A stretch of DNA of 64,000 bases, taken from positions 310,001 through 374,000 of the forward strand of contig NZ_JAAOZF010000001.1 in assembly GCF_011759705.1 (NCBI RefSeq), given 5' to 3'. A program made the position numbers and the translations under genes. The stretch comes from Microbacterium ulmi (GTDB lineage Bacteria; Actinomycetota; Actinomycetes; Actinomycetales; Microbacteriaceae). Positions 35,853 to 43,779 of the stretch are shown here, piece by piece. The number at the start of each line of letters is the position of its first letter. Position 1 is the first letter of the stretch. The notes under the pieces were generated by a model. The model was not told where the DNA came from. It did no database searches and saw only the letters and a program-made list of their open reading frames with translations.

Positions 35853-36022
35853 AATGTCAGCGTCGACAAGCAAGCAGGAGCACTCATGGGAAAGAAGTCA
35901 GAGCAGTTCGGCGAGAACCCGCAGGATGCCACCGAAGGCATCTCGCGCCGAGGACTGATCATCGGTGGAAGCGCTGCGGCGGCAGCCGCAGTCCTGAGCG
36001 GCAGTGCCGTGGCATCCCCCGC
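35853..36022 (+). repeat. Right arm of a 170-bp inverted repeat
   Basis: This arm covers the leader, ribosome site and first 45 codons of the plus-strand amidohydrolase, identical to the left arm except for one base. Similarity drops abruptly at both ends of the arm. Confidence 0.95.
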
Positions 36023-37949
36023 GGCAGTCGCCGCACCGCCGGGATACACGACAGCCGTCGGCGGCGGCGGCAATGACGACCTGCTGTTCGTGAACGGGAG
36101 CATCCACACCTACGACGACGACAACTCCGTCGTCGACGCGGTGCGCATTCGGAACGGCCGCTTCATCGCGGTCGGGCAGGACGCCATCAACGCCGGCGAC
36201 TCCAGGTTCAAGGTCGACCTCGGCGGTCGTACCGTGATTCCCGGCATCATCGACTCGCACAACCACATCGGGCTGGTCAGCAACCGCCCCGGTCACTGGG
36301 TCGGACTGGAAGACGTCTTCACCCATGAGGATGCGGTCGCACGCCTCACGGCGAAGGCCGACTCCGTGCCCGAGGGCGAGCTGGTCACGTCTCTCGGCCC
36401 GATCGTCGCGATGCAGTTCCCCGGCAATGTGCTGCCGAACCTCACGACTCTGAACGCCGTGCCGCGACCGGTGATGATCATGGCCGAGCAGGGCGGCAAT
36501 GCCGTGAACCAGGCCGCGATCGACTACTTCGCCGCCAAGGGGATCACGATCACCGTCAACGCGGCGGGGTACCCGACCGGCGCCGGCGTGGGCCTCGCGC
36601 TCCAGCGGCTCCGGCAGGAGCTGACGGACGCCGACCGCGAGACCAACGCCCAGGCGGCGCTTCAGTACTACTCGACCCTCGGCATCACGACGCACCTCGA
36701 CGAGGGCGCCTTCCACGTCGACACACCAGGCACGGCCATCTGGAACGAGAACGCATACACGCTGCACCGGGGCTTCCTCGCGCGCAACGCGAAGAAGGCT
36801 CTGCCTGCCCGCATTCGCTTCGACTACCTGGAGGAGGACAGCACGGCGGATCTCCCCCGGCTCACGGCGCGTCTGAAGAACGCGTTCCCATTCTTCGGGA
36901 GCGACATGATGCGCTCCGGCGGAATCGGCGAGTTCACGGTGAACGGCTTCGGCGGCGGCGCCGTCGCCATCGGGGGTCCGGTCTGGCTGGCGGGCACCAA
37001 GATGGTCGCGCAGGCAGGCTGGCGCAACGAGAACCACTCGCTGTCGGCCACCGACATCGGCCAGATCGTCGCCGGCTGGGAAGCGGTCAACGCGGAGATC
37101 CCGATCGACGGTCTGCGTTGGGTCGTCGCGCACGTGCCGAACATCACCGAGGATCACGCCAACCGGCTCAAGGCGATGGGCGTGGGCGTCAAGGTCGGCT
37201 GGGGCCCGACGCGAACAGGGTCGAACCTCGGCCCGAAGCATCGCATGCTCATCGACAGCGGCATCCACGTGGGCTACCACTCGGACGGTGGCGACATCAC
37301 GTCGATCAACCCGTGGCTCAACCTCTACACGATGATCACCGGCCGCAACCTCCTCGGCAACGTGGTCTGGGAGGCGGGTCAGTCGATCACGCGCGACGAG
37401 GCGATCCAGCTCGCGACGAAGGACAACTCGTGGTTCATCCACGAGGACGACCTCGGCGGGATCAAGGTCGGCAATCACGCAGATCTCCTGGTGCTCGACC
37501 GCGACTTCTACACGATTCCGGACGCGGACATCCCGAAGATCCACTCCGACCTCACCGTCGTGGGCGGCGACATCATCCACGACAGCGGCGCGATCCCCGG
37601 CGACCGCAGCTGGGCCGAGGGCTGGACGAACCGCTACAACCATCCGGCGGCGGTGCGGCGGATCGATCTGGCCGTCTCGTCGACGCCGCGCACGGTGGCC
37701 GGCAAGGCCTACGTCACGGTCGTGGCGACGAACAACGAAGCGGTGCCGGTGGATGTCGTCATCACGACGGCGTTCGGCACGAAGTCGTTCACCAACGTCG
37801 CACCGGGCAAGTCCGCGAGTGTCTCGTTCAACTCCACGCTCGCATCGATCGGAGCGGGTGAGGCGACGATCGAGGTGACCGCCGTGCTCAACGGAGCGAG
37901 TGTGACCAACACCAAGATCGCGCCGTACCCGGCATTCCCCGCTGCGTGA
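35886..37949 (+). CDS. Tat-exported YtcJ-type amidohydrolase with C-terminal beta domain
   Basis: The protein has 687 residues. The twin-arginine signal is identical to that of the divergent paralogue. The Amidohydrolase_3 domain has HNH at the first metal site (GIIDSHNHIG), LRWVVAHVPNITEDH, GYHSDGGDI and KVGNHADLLVLD. About 85 extra C-terminal residues (from RRIDLAVSSTP) form an Ig-like beta segment lacking in the paralogue, perhaps for wall or substrate binding. ATG 35886 has AGGAG upstream. A strong hairpin follows the stop. Confidence 0.9.
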   Translation: MGKKSEQFGENPQDATEGISRRGLIIGGSAAAAAAVLSGSAVASPAAVAAPPGYTTAVGGGGNDDLLFVNGSIHTYDDDNSVVDAVRIRNGRFIAVGQDAINAGDSRFKVDLGGRTVIPGIIDSHNHIGLVSNRPGHWVGLEDVFTHEDAVARLTAKADSVPEGELVTSLGPIVAMQFPGNVLPNLTTLNAVPRPVMIMAEQGGNAVNQAAIDYFAAKGITITVNAAGYPTGAGVGLALQRLRQELTDADRETNAQAALQYYSTLGITTHLDEGAFHVDTPGTAIWNENAYTLHRGFLARNAKKALPARIRFDYLEEDSTADLPRLTARLKNAFPFFGSDMMRSGGIGEFTVNGFGGGAVAIGGPVWLAGTKMVAQAGWRNENHSLSATDIGQIVAGWEAVNAEIPIDGLRWVVAHVPNITEDHANRLKAMGVGVKVGWGPTRTGSNLGPKHRMLIDSGIHVGYHSDGGDITSINPWLNLYTMITGRNLLGNVVWEAGQSITRDEAIQLATKDNSWFIHEDDLGGIKVGNHADLLVLDRDFYTIPDADIPKIHSDLTVVGGDIIHDSGAIPGDRSWAEGWTNRYNHPAAVRRIDLAVSSTPRTVAGKAYVTVVATNNEAVPVDVVITTAFGTKSFTNVAPGKSASVSFNSTLASIGAGEATIEVTAVLNGASVTNTKIAPYPAFPAA

Positions 37950-37954
37950 ACCAT

Positions 37955-37990
37955 GTGGTCCGGGCTCGCCCGTCGGCGCTCCCGGACCAC
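37955..37990 (+). terminator. Hairpin terminator after the second Tat amidohydrolase
   Basis: A perfect 10-bp stem GTGGTCCGGG/CCCGGACCAC with a 16-nt loop begins 6 nt after the stop. It separates the amidohydrolase from the WxL-like gene. Confidence 0.7.
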
Positions 37991-38075
37991 GTCGAACCTC
38001 GGCGCGTCTGCGCACCGATGGGCGAAGCACCCGAGCTTCGAAGCCCCCACTCAGTCACATTTCAAAGGAGAGACA

Positions 38076-38705
38076 ATGAAGACCAAGAAGTCCTTCGCGC
38101 TGCGCGTCGCAGCTGCCGCGTTCGGCGTGGCGGTGCTGACCGCCGCGGGAACCGCGATCGCGTCCGCGGACGACGAGCTCGGCGACGAGGGTGTCGACGT
38201 CAACGTCGACATCAGCCCGATCGTTGAGCCCGGAGTCCTCGCTCTGAGCGTCGCGGATGACAGCACCACCCTCACGGAGGACGGGTCGACCGACGTCGTG
38301 CGCCAGTTCACAGGCACGCTGCCGCTCGTCACCGTTACCGACACGCGCACCGGCGACGAGATCCCCGACGGCGCGTTCTGGGCCGTCGTCGGCTCCGCCA
38401 GCGCGTTCCTGAACCAGACGGCCCCCGACGCCGCCCCGATCGGGGCGGATCACCTCGGCTGGGAGCCGGCACTCGTTCAGGGTGAAGGCGAAGCGTTCAT
38501 CAGCGTCGGCGACGACGTCCAGACCGTCCTCGACGGGGACCGCGGTCTGGTCAACCAGGAATTGCTGTTCCTGGCCGACTCCGCCGCCGACGCGGCGGCG
38601 GCGGGCGGCACATGGAGTGCGAACGCCAACCTGTTCCTGCGCGTGCCGGCCACGGTCACACCCGGCTCGTACACGTCCGTCCTGACCCTGTCGCTGTTCG
38701 AGTAG
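38076..38705 (+). CDS. Secreted WxL-like surface protein
   Basis: The protein has 209 residues. A Sec signal peptide (KTKKSFALRVAAAAFGVAVL, likely cleavage after AIASA) precedes a beta-rich domain with ISPIVEPGVLALSV, VTDTRTGD and a C-terminal VPATVTPGSYTSVLTLSLFE. This pattern is that of WxL-type domains that bind peptidoglycan without a covalent anchor; the WxL tryptophan itself is represented by GWEPAL. ATG 38076 has AAAGGAG upstream. The DUF916 gene follows, a usual partner. Confidence 0.75.
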   Translation: MKTKKSFALRVAAAAFGVAVLTAAGTAIASADDELGDEGVDVNVDISPIVEPGVLALSVADDSTTLTEDGSTDVVRQFTGTLPLVTVTDTRTGDEIPDGAFWAVVGSASAFLNQTAPDAAPIGADHLGWEPALVQGEGEAFISVGDDVQTVLDGDRGLVNQELLFLADSAADAAAAGGTWSANANLFLRVPATVTPGSYTSVLTLSLFE

Positions 38706-38824
38706 CCGCACCGCTCGGATGCGGACGGCGGGTGCGACCGCCGCCCGCATCCAGGCTCGAAAGACGACCGCAGTCCGGGAAGCCGGATGCGAGGCCCCGC
38801 ACACCACTGACCGTCGAGGATCCG

Positions 38825-40120
38825 ATGCGCTGGAGAAGTCTGCTCGCCACGGCGTTCGCCGCCGCCTTCGCCGTCGCCCCGCTGGCGCCGGGTTCCGCCA
38901 TGGCGGACGACGACACGTCGACGGTGAGCTGGTCCGTGCGGCCGAGCAGCGCGGACGGTCCCGACGGACGCGCGTGGATCGAGCTGGACGTCGACCCGGG
39001 CGAAGAGGTCGCGGAGCACCTGAGCGTGTTCAATTACGGAGACCGCGACGTGGACTTCCGGCTCAGCGCAGCCGATGGCTACTTCACCGAGACCGGACGC
39101 TTCAACATGCTGCCCGCGGATCACGAGTCCGTCGACGCAGGGACGTGGATCTCGCTGCAGACCTCGGTGAGCGTGCCGGCGAAGTCCGGGGTGACGGTGC
39201 CGTTCACCATCTCGGTGCCCGAGAACGCCACTCCCGGCGATCACCTCGCCGGTGTCGCCGCCTCCATCTCGTCGGCGGGGAGCGGCAATGTCGCCGTGGA
39301 GTCCCGCGTCGGCTTCCGTGTCCTCTCACGCGTGAGCGGCGAGTTGCAGCCTGCGCTCACCGCCTACGTGCTGGCGACATACGAGGGGTCCGTCAACCCG
39401 TTCGAGCCCGGAACCGCCGTCGTGGACTACGCCATCTCGAACACGGGGAACACTCGTCTGGCAGCGACCCCTGTCATCGCCGTGTCGGGCCCATTCGGTG
39501 CGTTCGCCCAGTCGATCCCCGGCGACGCCATCGATGAGATGGGCCCGGGCGAGACGCGCACGTTCCGGGTGGAAGTGCCGGACGTCTGGCCGCTCGGCCT
39601 CCTGTCCGTCGACGTGAGCGCCGACCCGCACGTCGTGCCGGCGGAGAGCGACACGACGCCGCTGCCGGCCGCGCAGAGCACGGCGCTGACGGCGGCGATC
39701 CCCTGGAGTCAGCTCGTCGTCGTCCTCGTCGTCGTTCTGCTCGTCTGGTGGTGGCGGCGCGATCGTCGTCGTCTTCGCCGCGACCTCCAGCGGCAGGTCG
39801 CTGAGGCGCGAGAGCAGGTGCGAACCGAGGGCGAGGGCAGAGCGAGCGTCGGTGTCGGCATCGCGGCCGTGATCGTCGCCGTCGGACTCATTCTCGCCGT
39901 CCCCGTGTCTGCGACGGCGGATACCGGAGCCGATGGGATCGTGATCGACATCGAGATCCAGCCTGTCGAGCCGCCCGAACGGGCTTCGACGGTTCCGCGG
40001 CTTCCGGCTACCGGCGCAGAGATCGATGCCTGGACGATCGCCGCGGGCGGGACGCTGTCGGCGCTCGGCGTCCTGCTCGTGGCCTCCCGCCGCCGGCGCA
40101 CCGCTGCGCCGGATCGCTGA
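38825..40120 (+). CDS. DUF916 (WxP-type) protein fused to an LPXTG tail
   Basis: The protein has 431 residues. A signal peptide (to about residue 27) is followed by a DUF916 domain (about 30-275: DDDTSTVSWSVRPSS, ISVPENATPGDHLAGV) and a first membrane helix (about 297-313) with the basic cytoplasmic stop RRDRRRLRRD. Then comes a second hydrophobic stretch resembling a fresh signal peptide (about 340-362), and finally LPATG near 398, a third helix and RRRR. The layout looks like a DUF916-TM protein joined to a small LPXTG protein. An internal GTG (39818) could start the second part separately. No sortase is nearby. Confidence 0.8.
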   Translation: MRWRSLLATAFAAAFAVAPLAPGSAMADDDTSTVSWSVRPSSADGPDGRAWIELDVDPGEEVAEHLSVFNYGDRDVDFRLSAADGYFTETGRFNMLPADHESVDAGTWISLQTSVSVPAKSGVTVPFTISVPENATPGDHLAGVAASISSAGSGNVAVESRVGFRVLSRVSGELQPALTAYVLATYEGSVNPFEPGTAVVDYAISNTGNTRLAATPVIAVSGPFGAFAQSIPGDAIDEMGPGETRTFRVEVPDVWPLGLLSVDVSADPHVVPAESDTTPLPAAQSTALTAAIPWSQLVVVLVVVLLVWWWRRDRRRLRRDLQRQVAEAREQVRTEGEGRASVGVGIAAVIVAVGLILAVPVSATADTGADGIVIDIEIQPVEPPERASTVPRLPATGAEIDAWTIAAGGTLSALGVLLVASRRRRTAAPDR

Positions 40121-40131
40121 GCGCGTCGCCG

Positions 40132-40761
40132 TCAGCCGTGGGGAACGGCATCCCCTGGATTGCGATCGCGGACGAACCAGATCGCGCGGACGTCGACGTC
40201 GGACTCGTTCCAGAATCGATGCGGCAGACTCGAGTCGAACACGATCGAGTCCCCCGGCTCGAGAACGGCGACAGCGCCGTCGACCATGACGTTCATCCTG
40301 CCCGAGATCACGATCCCGTACTCGCGTCCCTCGTGCCTGATGTCCTCCGAGGGCGCCGTCGTGCCGGGTGAGTAGACGACCTCGAGAAACTCGGCATCCA
40401 CCTCACCGGCCGCCGTCAGGCGGCTCCACCGGGGACCCGAGCTGAGCTTGATGGTCGGATGATCGGCGGCCCGCTGGATGATTCCGGCGACAGCGAGATC
40501 GCCGCCGGAGGACACACCCACGGCCACCGATGCGTGGGGGTTCGGCGGGTCGAGCAGCTCGTTCATCGAGACTCCGAGTTCACGCGCAACAGCGTACAGC
40601 GCGGGCACGCTGAACGCGCCGATCCCCCGCTCGACCTGCGACACGTGGCTCGCGGAGACGCCGATACGACGCGAGAGCTCGCGCACCGTCATCCCGGCGG
40701 CAACTCGGGCGCTGCGCACCCGCACTCCGACGGTGTTCCACGGGGTATCGAGATCTGGCAT
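40132..40761 (-). CDS. XRE-family regulator with cupin sensor domain (1)
   Basis: The protein has 209 residues. The helix-turn-helix (about 10-65: SARVAAGMTVRELSRRIGVSASHVSQVERG) is followed by a cupin (about 110-205) with HEGREYGIVISG, EPGDSIVFDSSLPHRFWN and RAIWFV. Such proteins, for example PuuR, repress catabolic genes and sense the pathway substrate with the cupin. It lies 22 nt downstream of a second, related regulator and is probably co-transcribed with it. It converges with the DUF916 gene without a visible terminator. Confidence 0.9.
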   Translation of the reverse strand: MPDLDTPWNTVGVRVRSARVAAGMTVRELSRRIGVSASHVSQVERGIGAFSVPALYAVARELGVSMNELLDPPNPHASVAVGVSSGGDLAVAGIIQRAADHPTIKLSSGPRWSRLTAAGEVDAEFLEVVYSPGTTAPSEDIRHEGREYGIVISGRMNVMVDGAVAVLEPGDSIVFDSSLPHRFWNESDVDVRAIWFVRDRNPGDAVPHG

Positions 40762-40783
40762 GACCCTCCTCGGAGCGAGAGCG

Positions 40784-41452
40784 TCAGCTCTCGGTGCGGC
40801 CGGGCAGCCGGCTCATGGCATCGAGCACGTCGACGGCGCTGCGCATCGTGCCGGAGGCGGCGACCCGCTCGTCGTCTCCTGTGGAGGAGCGACCGACGAC
40901 GAACCAGACTCCCTCCGCCACGGCATCCGTGCGGTTCTGGTACAGGTGCGGACGCATCGAGTCGAAGCAGAACGAGTCGCCCGCCCGCAGCACGTATGTC
41001 TCGAAGTCGAGGCGCAGCGTGAGCTCGCCGCGGATCAGGTAGCCGTACTCGGTGCCCGAGTGGCGCATGTGGGTGTCGTCGATCGAGCTCGATGCGCCCG
41101 GCCCGTATGTCACGAGGAGCGAGTCGACGCTCGAGTCGATGACGGCGAGGCCGCGCCACGTGACACCGTTCTCCATCACGATCTCGGGCGCCGCCGCGGC
41201 GAGCTGGACGGGCTCGACGTGCGCGGAGCGCTTCGGCGCGTCGGCGGCGGCCTCGTGCCCGAGCACGTCGTCCACGGAGAGTCCGAGACACGTCACGATC
41301 GCCCACAGCGTGCTCACCGAGGGCTGCACCTTGCCCGTCTCGACCTGCGAGAGCAGGCTCGGCGAGATCTCGGCCTCGGCGGCGAGCGCACGAAGGCTGC
41401 GACCCTTCGCGATGCGGGCCGCGCGGATGCGGGCCCCCAGCTCTGCTGTCAT
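40784..41452 (-). CDS. XRE-family regulator with cupin sensor domain (2)
   Basis: The protein has 222 residues. The helix-turn-helix spans IRAARIAKGRSLRALAAEAE and SPSLLSQVETGKVQPS. The cupin has HSGTEYGYLIRG, RAGDSFCFDSMRPHLYQN and VWFVVG. It is a paralogue of the next gene. ATG 41452 has GAGAGGGGG upstream. Its promoter region holds two ATGAACA words 21 bp apart, like the core of PuuR sites, so autoregulation is plausible. It follows the end of the Liv/amidohydrolase operon. Confidence 0.9.
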   Translation of the reverse strand: MTAELGARIRAARIAKGRSLRALAAEAEISPSLLSQVETGKVQPSVSTLWAIVTCLGLSVDDVLGHEAAADAPKRSAHVEPVQLAAAAPEIVMENGVTWRGLAVIDSSVDSLLVTYGPGASSSIDDTHMRHSGTEYGYLIRGELTLRLDFETYVLRAGDSFCFDSMRPHLYQNRTDAVAEGVWFVVGRSSTGDDERVAASGTMRSAVDVLDAMSRLPGRTES

Positions 41453-41482
41453 CGGCGCCCCCTCTCTGACGGATCGAACGAT

Positions 41483-41510
41483 ATGAACAGTTGTATCGCG
41501 AGAATGAACA
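41483..41510. promoter_or_regulatory. Two direct ATGAACA boxes 21 bp apart
   Basis: ATGAACA occurs at 41483-41489 and 41504-41510 in the 90-bp gap before the second XRE-cupin gene. The 21-bp step places both on one face of the helix. Confidence 0.5.
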
Positions 41511-41542
41511 CAGTACCTGGATGCCGGTTGTCCCGCGGCGCG

Positions 41543-42844
41543 TCAGTACGGACTCGCCACGAACAGCTGCTGCGCGGGGAACTTCGTGAGCACCTCGATG
41601 CCGTAGTCCGTGACGACGACCTCCTCCTCGATGCGCGCGGCGGAGAAGCCGTCGGATGCCGGGCAGTACGTCTCCATCGCGAAGACCATCCCCGCACGCA
41701 GCTCGACGGGGTCCCTCATGGAGTTGAGCCTCGAGATGATGGGCCGCTCGTGCAGGCCCAGCCCGAGTCCGTGCGCGAACTGCAGCCCGAACGCGGCGAG
41801 CTCGTTCTCGAAGCCGAAGTCCTCCGCGCGCGGCAGGACCGCGGCGACCTCGTCCGTCCCGACGCCGGGGCGGATCGCATCGAGCGCGGCATCCATCCAC
41901 TCCCGCGCCTGCTCGTACGCGTCGCGCTGGCTCTCGGTGGCCCAGCCGACGCCGAACGTGCGGTAGTAGCACGTGCGGTAACCGTTGAAGGAGTGGATGA
42001 TGTCGAAGAACGCCTGGTCACCGGGGCGGATGATGCGATCGGTGAAGTTGTGCGGGTGCGGATTGCACCGCTCCCCCGAGATCGCGTTGACGGCCTCGAC
42101 CTGATCGCTGCCGTACTCGTAGAGCCGCTTGTTGGCGAGCGCGACGATCTCGTTCTCTCGCACGCCGGGCTTGAGCGCCTCCACGATGTCCTGGTAGACG
42201 CCGTCGACCATGGCCGCCGCCTGATTGAGCAGCATGATCTCGTCCTGGTTCTTGATGACGCGCGCGTCGAGCATGGACTGCTGCGCATCGGCGACCCGCA
42301 CACCCTGCCGCTGCAGCTCGAAGAGGAACGGCGGCTCGACGATGTCGAGCCCGACGGGCGCATCAGCAAGGCCCCCTTCGCGCAGCAGCGACACGATCTC
42401 GCCGACGGCGTCGCGCATGAGACCCGCACCCTCGGGATCGACGGCGCCGCGGAAGCCCAGGAAGCCCGCGCGGTAATTCTCGTCGGGCACCCAGTCGGAG
42501 TAGATCTTGTGGTGGCGCACGGCGGAGCCGAAGTCCCACAGGATCGGGTCGCGTCCCCGCATGAGCAGGGCGTAGCGGATCATCTTGTCGCCGAGTGCAC
42601 CTCCGATCCACGTCTGCGTCGTGTACCGGATGTTGTAGAAGTCGAACAGCAGGAACGCTCCGCACTCGCTCGCGTCGAGCGCCGCCTGGGCCCGCCCGAG
42701 CCGGTACCCGCGCAGGCGGTCGAAGTCGACTCGGTGCTCGTAGTCGACGCCGTTCTGCCCCGGCGCACCGAGAGGACGCACCCCCGGCGGCCGCGAGGGA
42801 GGCCGTTCGAACCTGCGACCGCCGTGGTCGTGGTGGGCGCTCAT
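41543..42844 (-). CDS. M24-family (creatinase/aminopeptidase fold) hydrolase (1)
   Basis: The protein has 433 residues: a creatinase N-domain (about 40-195) and a pita-bread domain (about 200-430). Metal-site residues seen are Asp281 (FFDII), His358 (QFAHGLG) and the two Glu in METYCP and RIEEEVVV. The second canonical Asp is Cys292 in GYRTCYYRTF. It is therefore unlikely to be a standard di-metal Xaa-Pro peptidase and may be a creatinase- or ectoine-hydrolase-like C-N hydrolase. It is the last gene of the Liv/amidohydrolase operon and overlaps the upstream gene by 1 nt. Confidence 0.88.
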   Translation of the reverse strand: MSAHHDHGGRRFERPPSRPPGVRPLGAPGQNGVDYEHRVDFDRLRGYRLGRAQAALDASECGAFLLFDFYNIRYTTQTWIGGALGDKMIRYALLMRGRDPILWDFGSAVRHHKIYSDWVPDENYRAGFLGFRGAVDPEGAGLMRDAVGEIVSLLREGGLADAPVGLDIVEPPFLFELQRQGVRVADAQQSMLDARVIKNQDEIMLLNQAAAMVDGVYQDIVEALKPGVRENEIVALANKRLYEYGSDQVEAVNAISGERCNPHPHNFTDRIIRPGDQAFFDIIHSFNGYRTCYYRTFGVGWATESQRDAYEQAREWMDAALDAIRPGVGTDEVAAVLPRAEDFGFENELAAFGLQFAHGLGLGLHERPIISRLNSMRDPVELRAGMVFAMETYCPASDGFSAARIEEEVVVTDYGIEVLTKFPAQQLFVASPY

Positions 42845-43779
42845 CAGATCGCCTCGAGTCCGTCAGCGACCTCTGCCTCCTCCGAGACGATGTCCAGGCC
42901 CGACCCTCGTGCGACCGTCAGGATGAGCGACGCGAAGTCCTGGTGGACGTTGCCGCCGCCGACCTCCTGTGCGACGAGATTGCGCGTCACGCTCGCGACG
43001 GGCATGACGACGCCGAGCTCCTTCGCCGCCGCGAGTCCGAGGTCGAAGTCCTTCTGCAGCAGGACGTTCGTGAACGTCGGCGCGAAGTCGAGATTGACGA
43101 GCGCGGGAGTCTTGTACCGCGTGAAGACCGAACCCATGACCGAGTCGTTGAGAAAGCCCAGGAACGCCTCGCGCGTGACACCCGCCTTCTCGGCGAGCAC
43201 CGTGATCTCGGCGAGGGATTGGATGACGACGCCGAGGAACACGTTGTGCGCGATCTTCACGATCCGCGCGACCTCGCCGTCGCCGACGTAGGTGACGCTG
43301 CGGCCCCACGTGCGAAGGAGCGGCTCGGCGAGGTCGAACACCTCTCGGGGTCCGGATGCCGCAACGGTGAGCTTGCCCGCCGCGATGACCTTCGGATTGC
43401 CCGACACGGGAGTCGCGAGGAATCCCACTCCCCGCGCCTCGGCGGCCGCACGGACGAGTGCGCTCGCCTCGATCGAGACGGTGGACGCATCCGCGATCGC
43501 CGTGGGTGCACGCTGCGAGTCGCTGAGGAGTCCGTCGGGACCGAGCATCACGTGCTCGAGGTCGTTCGAGGCCGAGACCATGCTGAACACGACGTCGCGG
43601 TCGGCGAGGTCTGCGGGTCGGTCGACGATCGTCGCGCCGAGCTCCGCGAGCGGCTCGGCCTTCGCCCTCGTGCGGTTGTAGACGGCGACGTCGTAGCCGG
43701 CCGTGAGGAGGCGCTTGGCGAGCTGGGATCCCATTCTTCCGGCTCCGATCCATCCAACGGTCGGTGTGTTGTCTGTCAT
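42844..43779 (-). CDS. NAD(P)-dependent beta-hydroxyacid dehydrogenase (HIBADH-like)
   Basis: The protein has 311 residues. The Rossmann motif is GWIGAGRMGSQLAKRL with NRT for cofactor binding. The substrate motif reads IADASTVSIEAS (usually DxSTxxP), GFLATPVSGNPKVIAAGKL is the second signature, and VKIAHNVFLG carries the catalytic Lys (KIAHN). It should oxidise a 3-hydroxy acid such as 3-hydroxyisobutyrate or tartronate semialdehyde. ATG 43779 overlaps the amidohydrolase stop by 4 nt. Confidence 0.9.
   Translation of the reverse strand: MTDNTPTVGWIGAGRMGSQLAKRLLTAGYDVAVYNRTRAKAEPLAELGATIVDRPADLADRDVVFSMVSASNDLEHVMLGPDGLLSDSQRAPTAIADASTVSIEASALVRAAAEARGVGFLATPVSGNPKVIAAGKLTVAASGPREVFDLAEPLLRTWGRSVTYVGDGEVARIVKIAHNVFLGVVIQSLAEITVLAEKAGVTREAFLGFLNDSVMGSVFTRYKTPALVNLDFAPTFTNVLLQKDFDLGLAAAKELGVVMPVASVTRNLVAQEVGGGNVHQDFASLILTVARGSGLDIVSEEAEVADGLEAI

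Noticed and set aside
35293-36022. Terminal inverted repeats of an insertion sequence
   Set aside because: The enclosed 390 bp has no transposase frame, the arms are protein-coding, and no target-site duplication flanks them.
41543-42844. Assignment as Xaa-Pro aminopeptidase or DddP-type DMSP lyase
   Set aside because: One of the five metal ligands is missing, which argues against a standard peptidase, and the DddP sequence as I remember it keeps both Asp of the D-x10-D pair. Only the M24 fold is supported.
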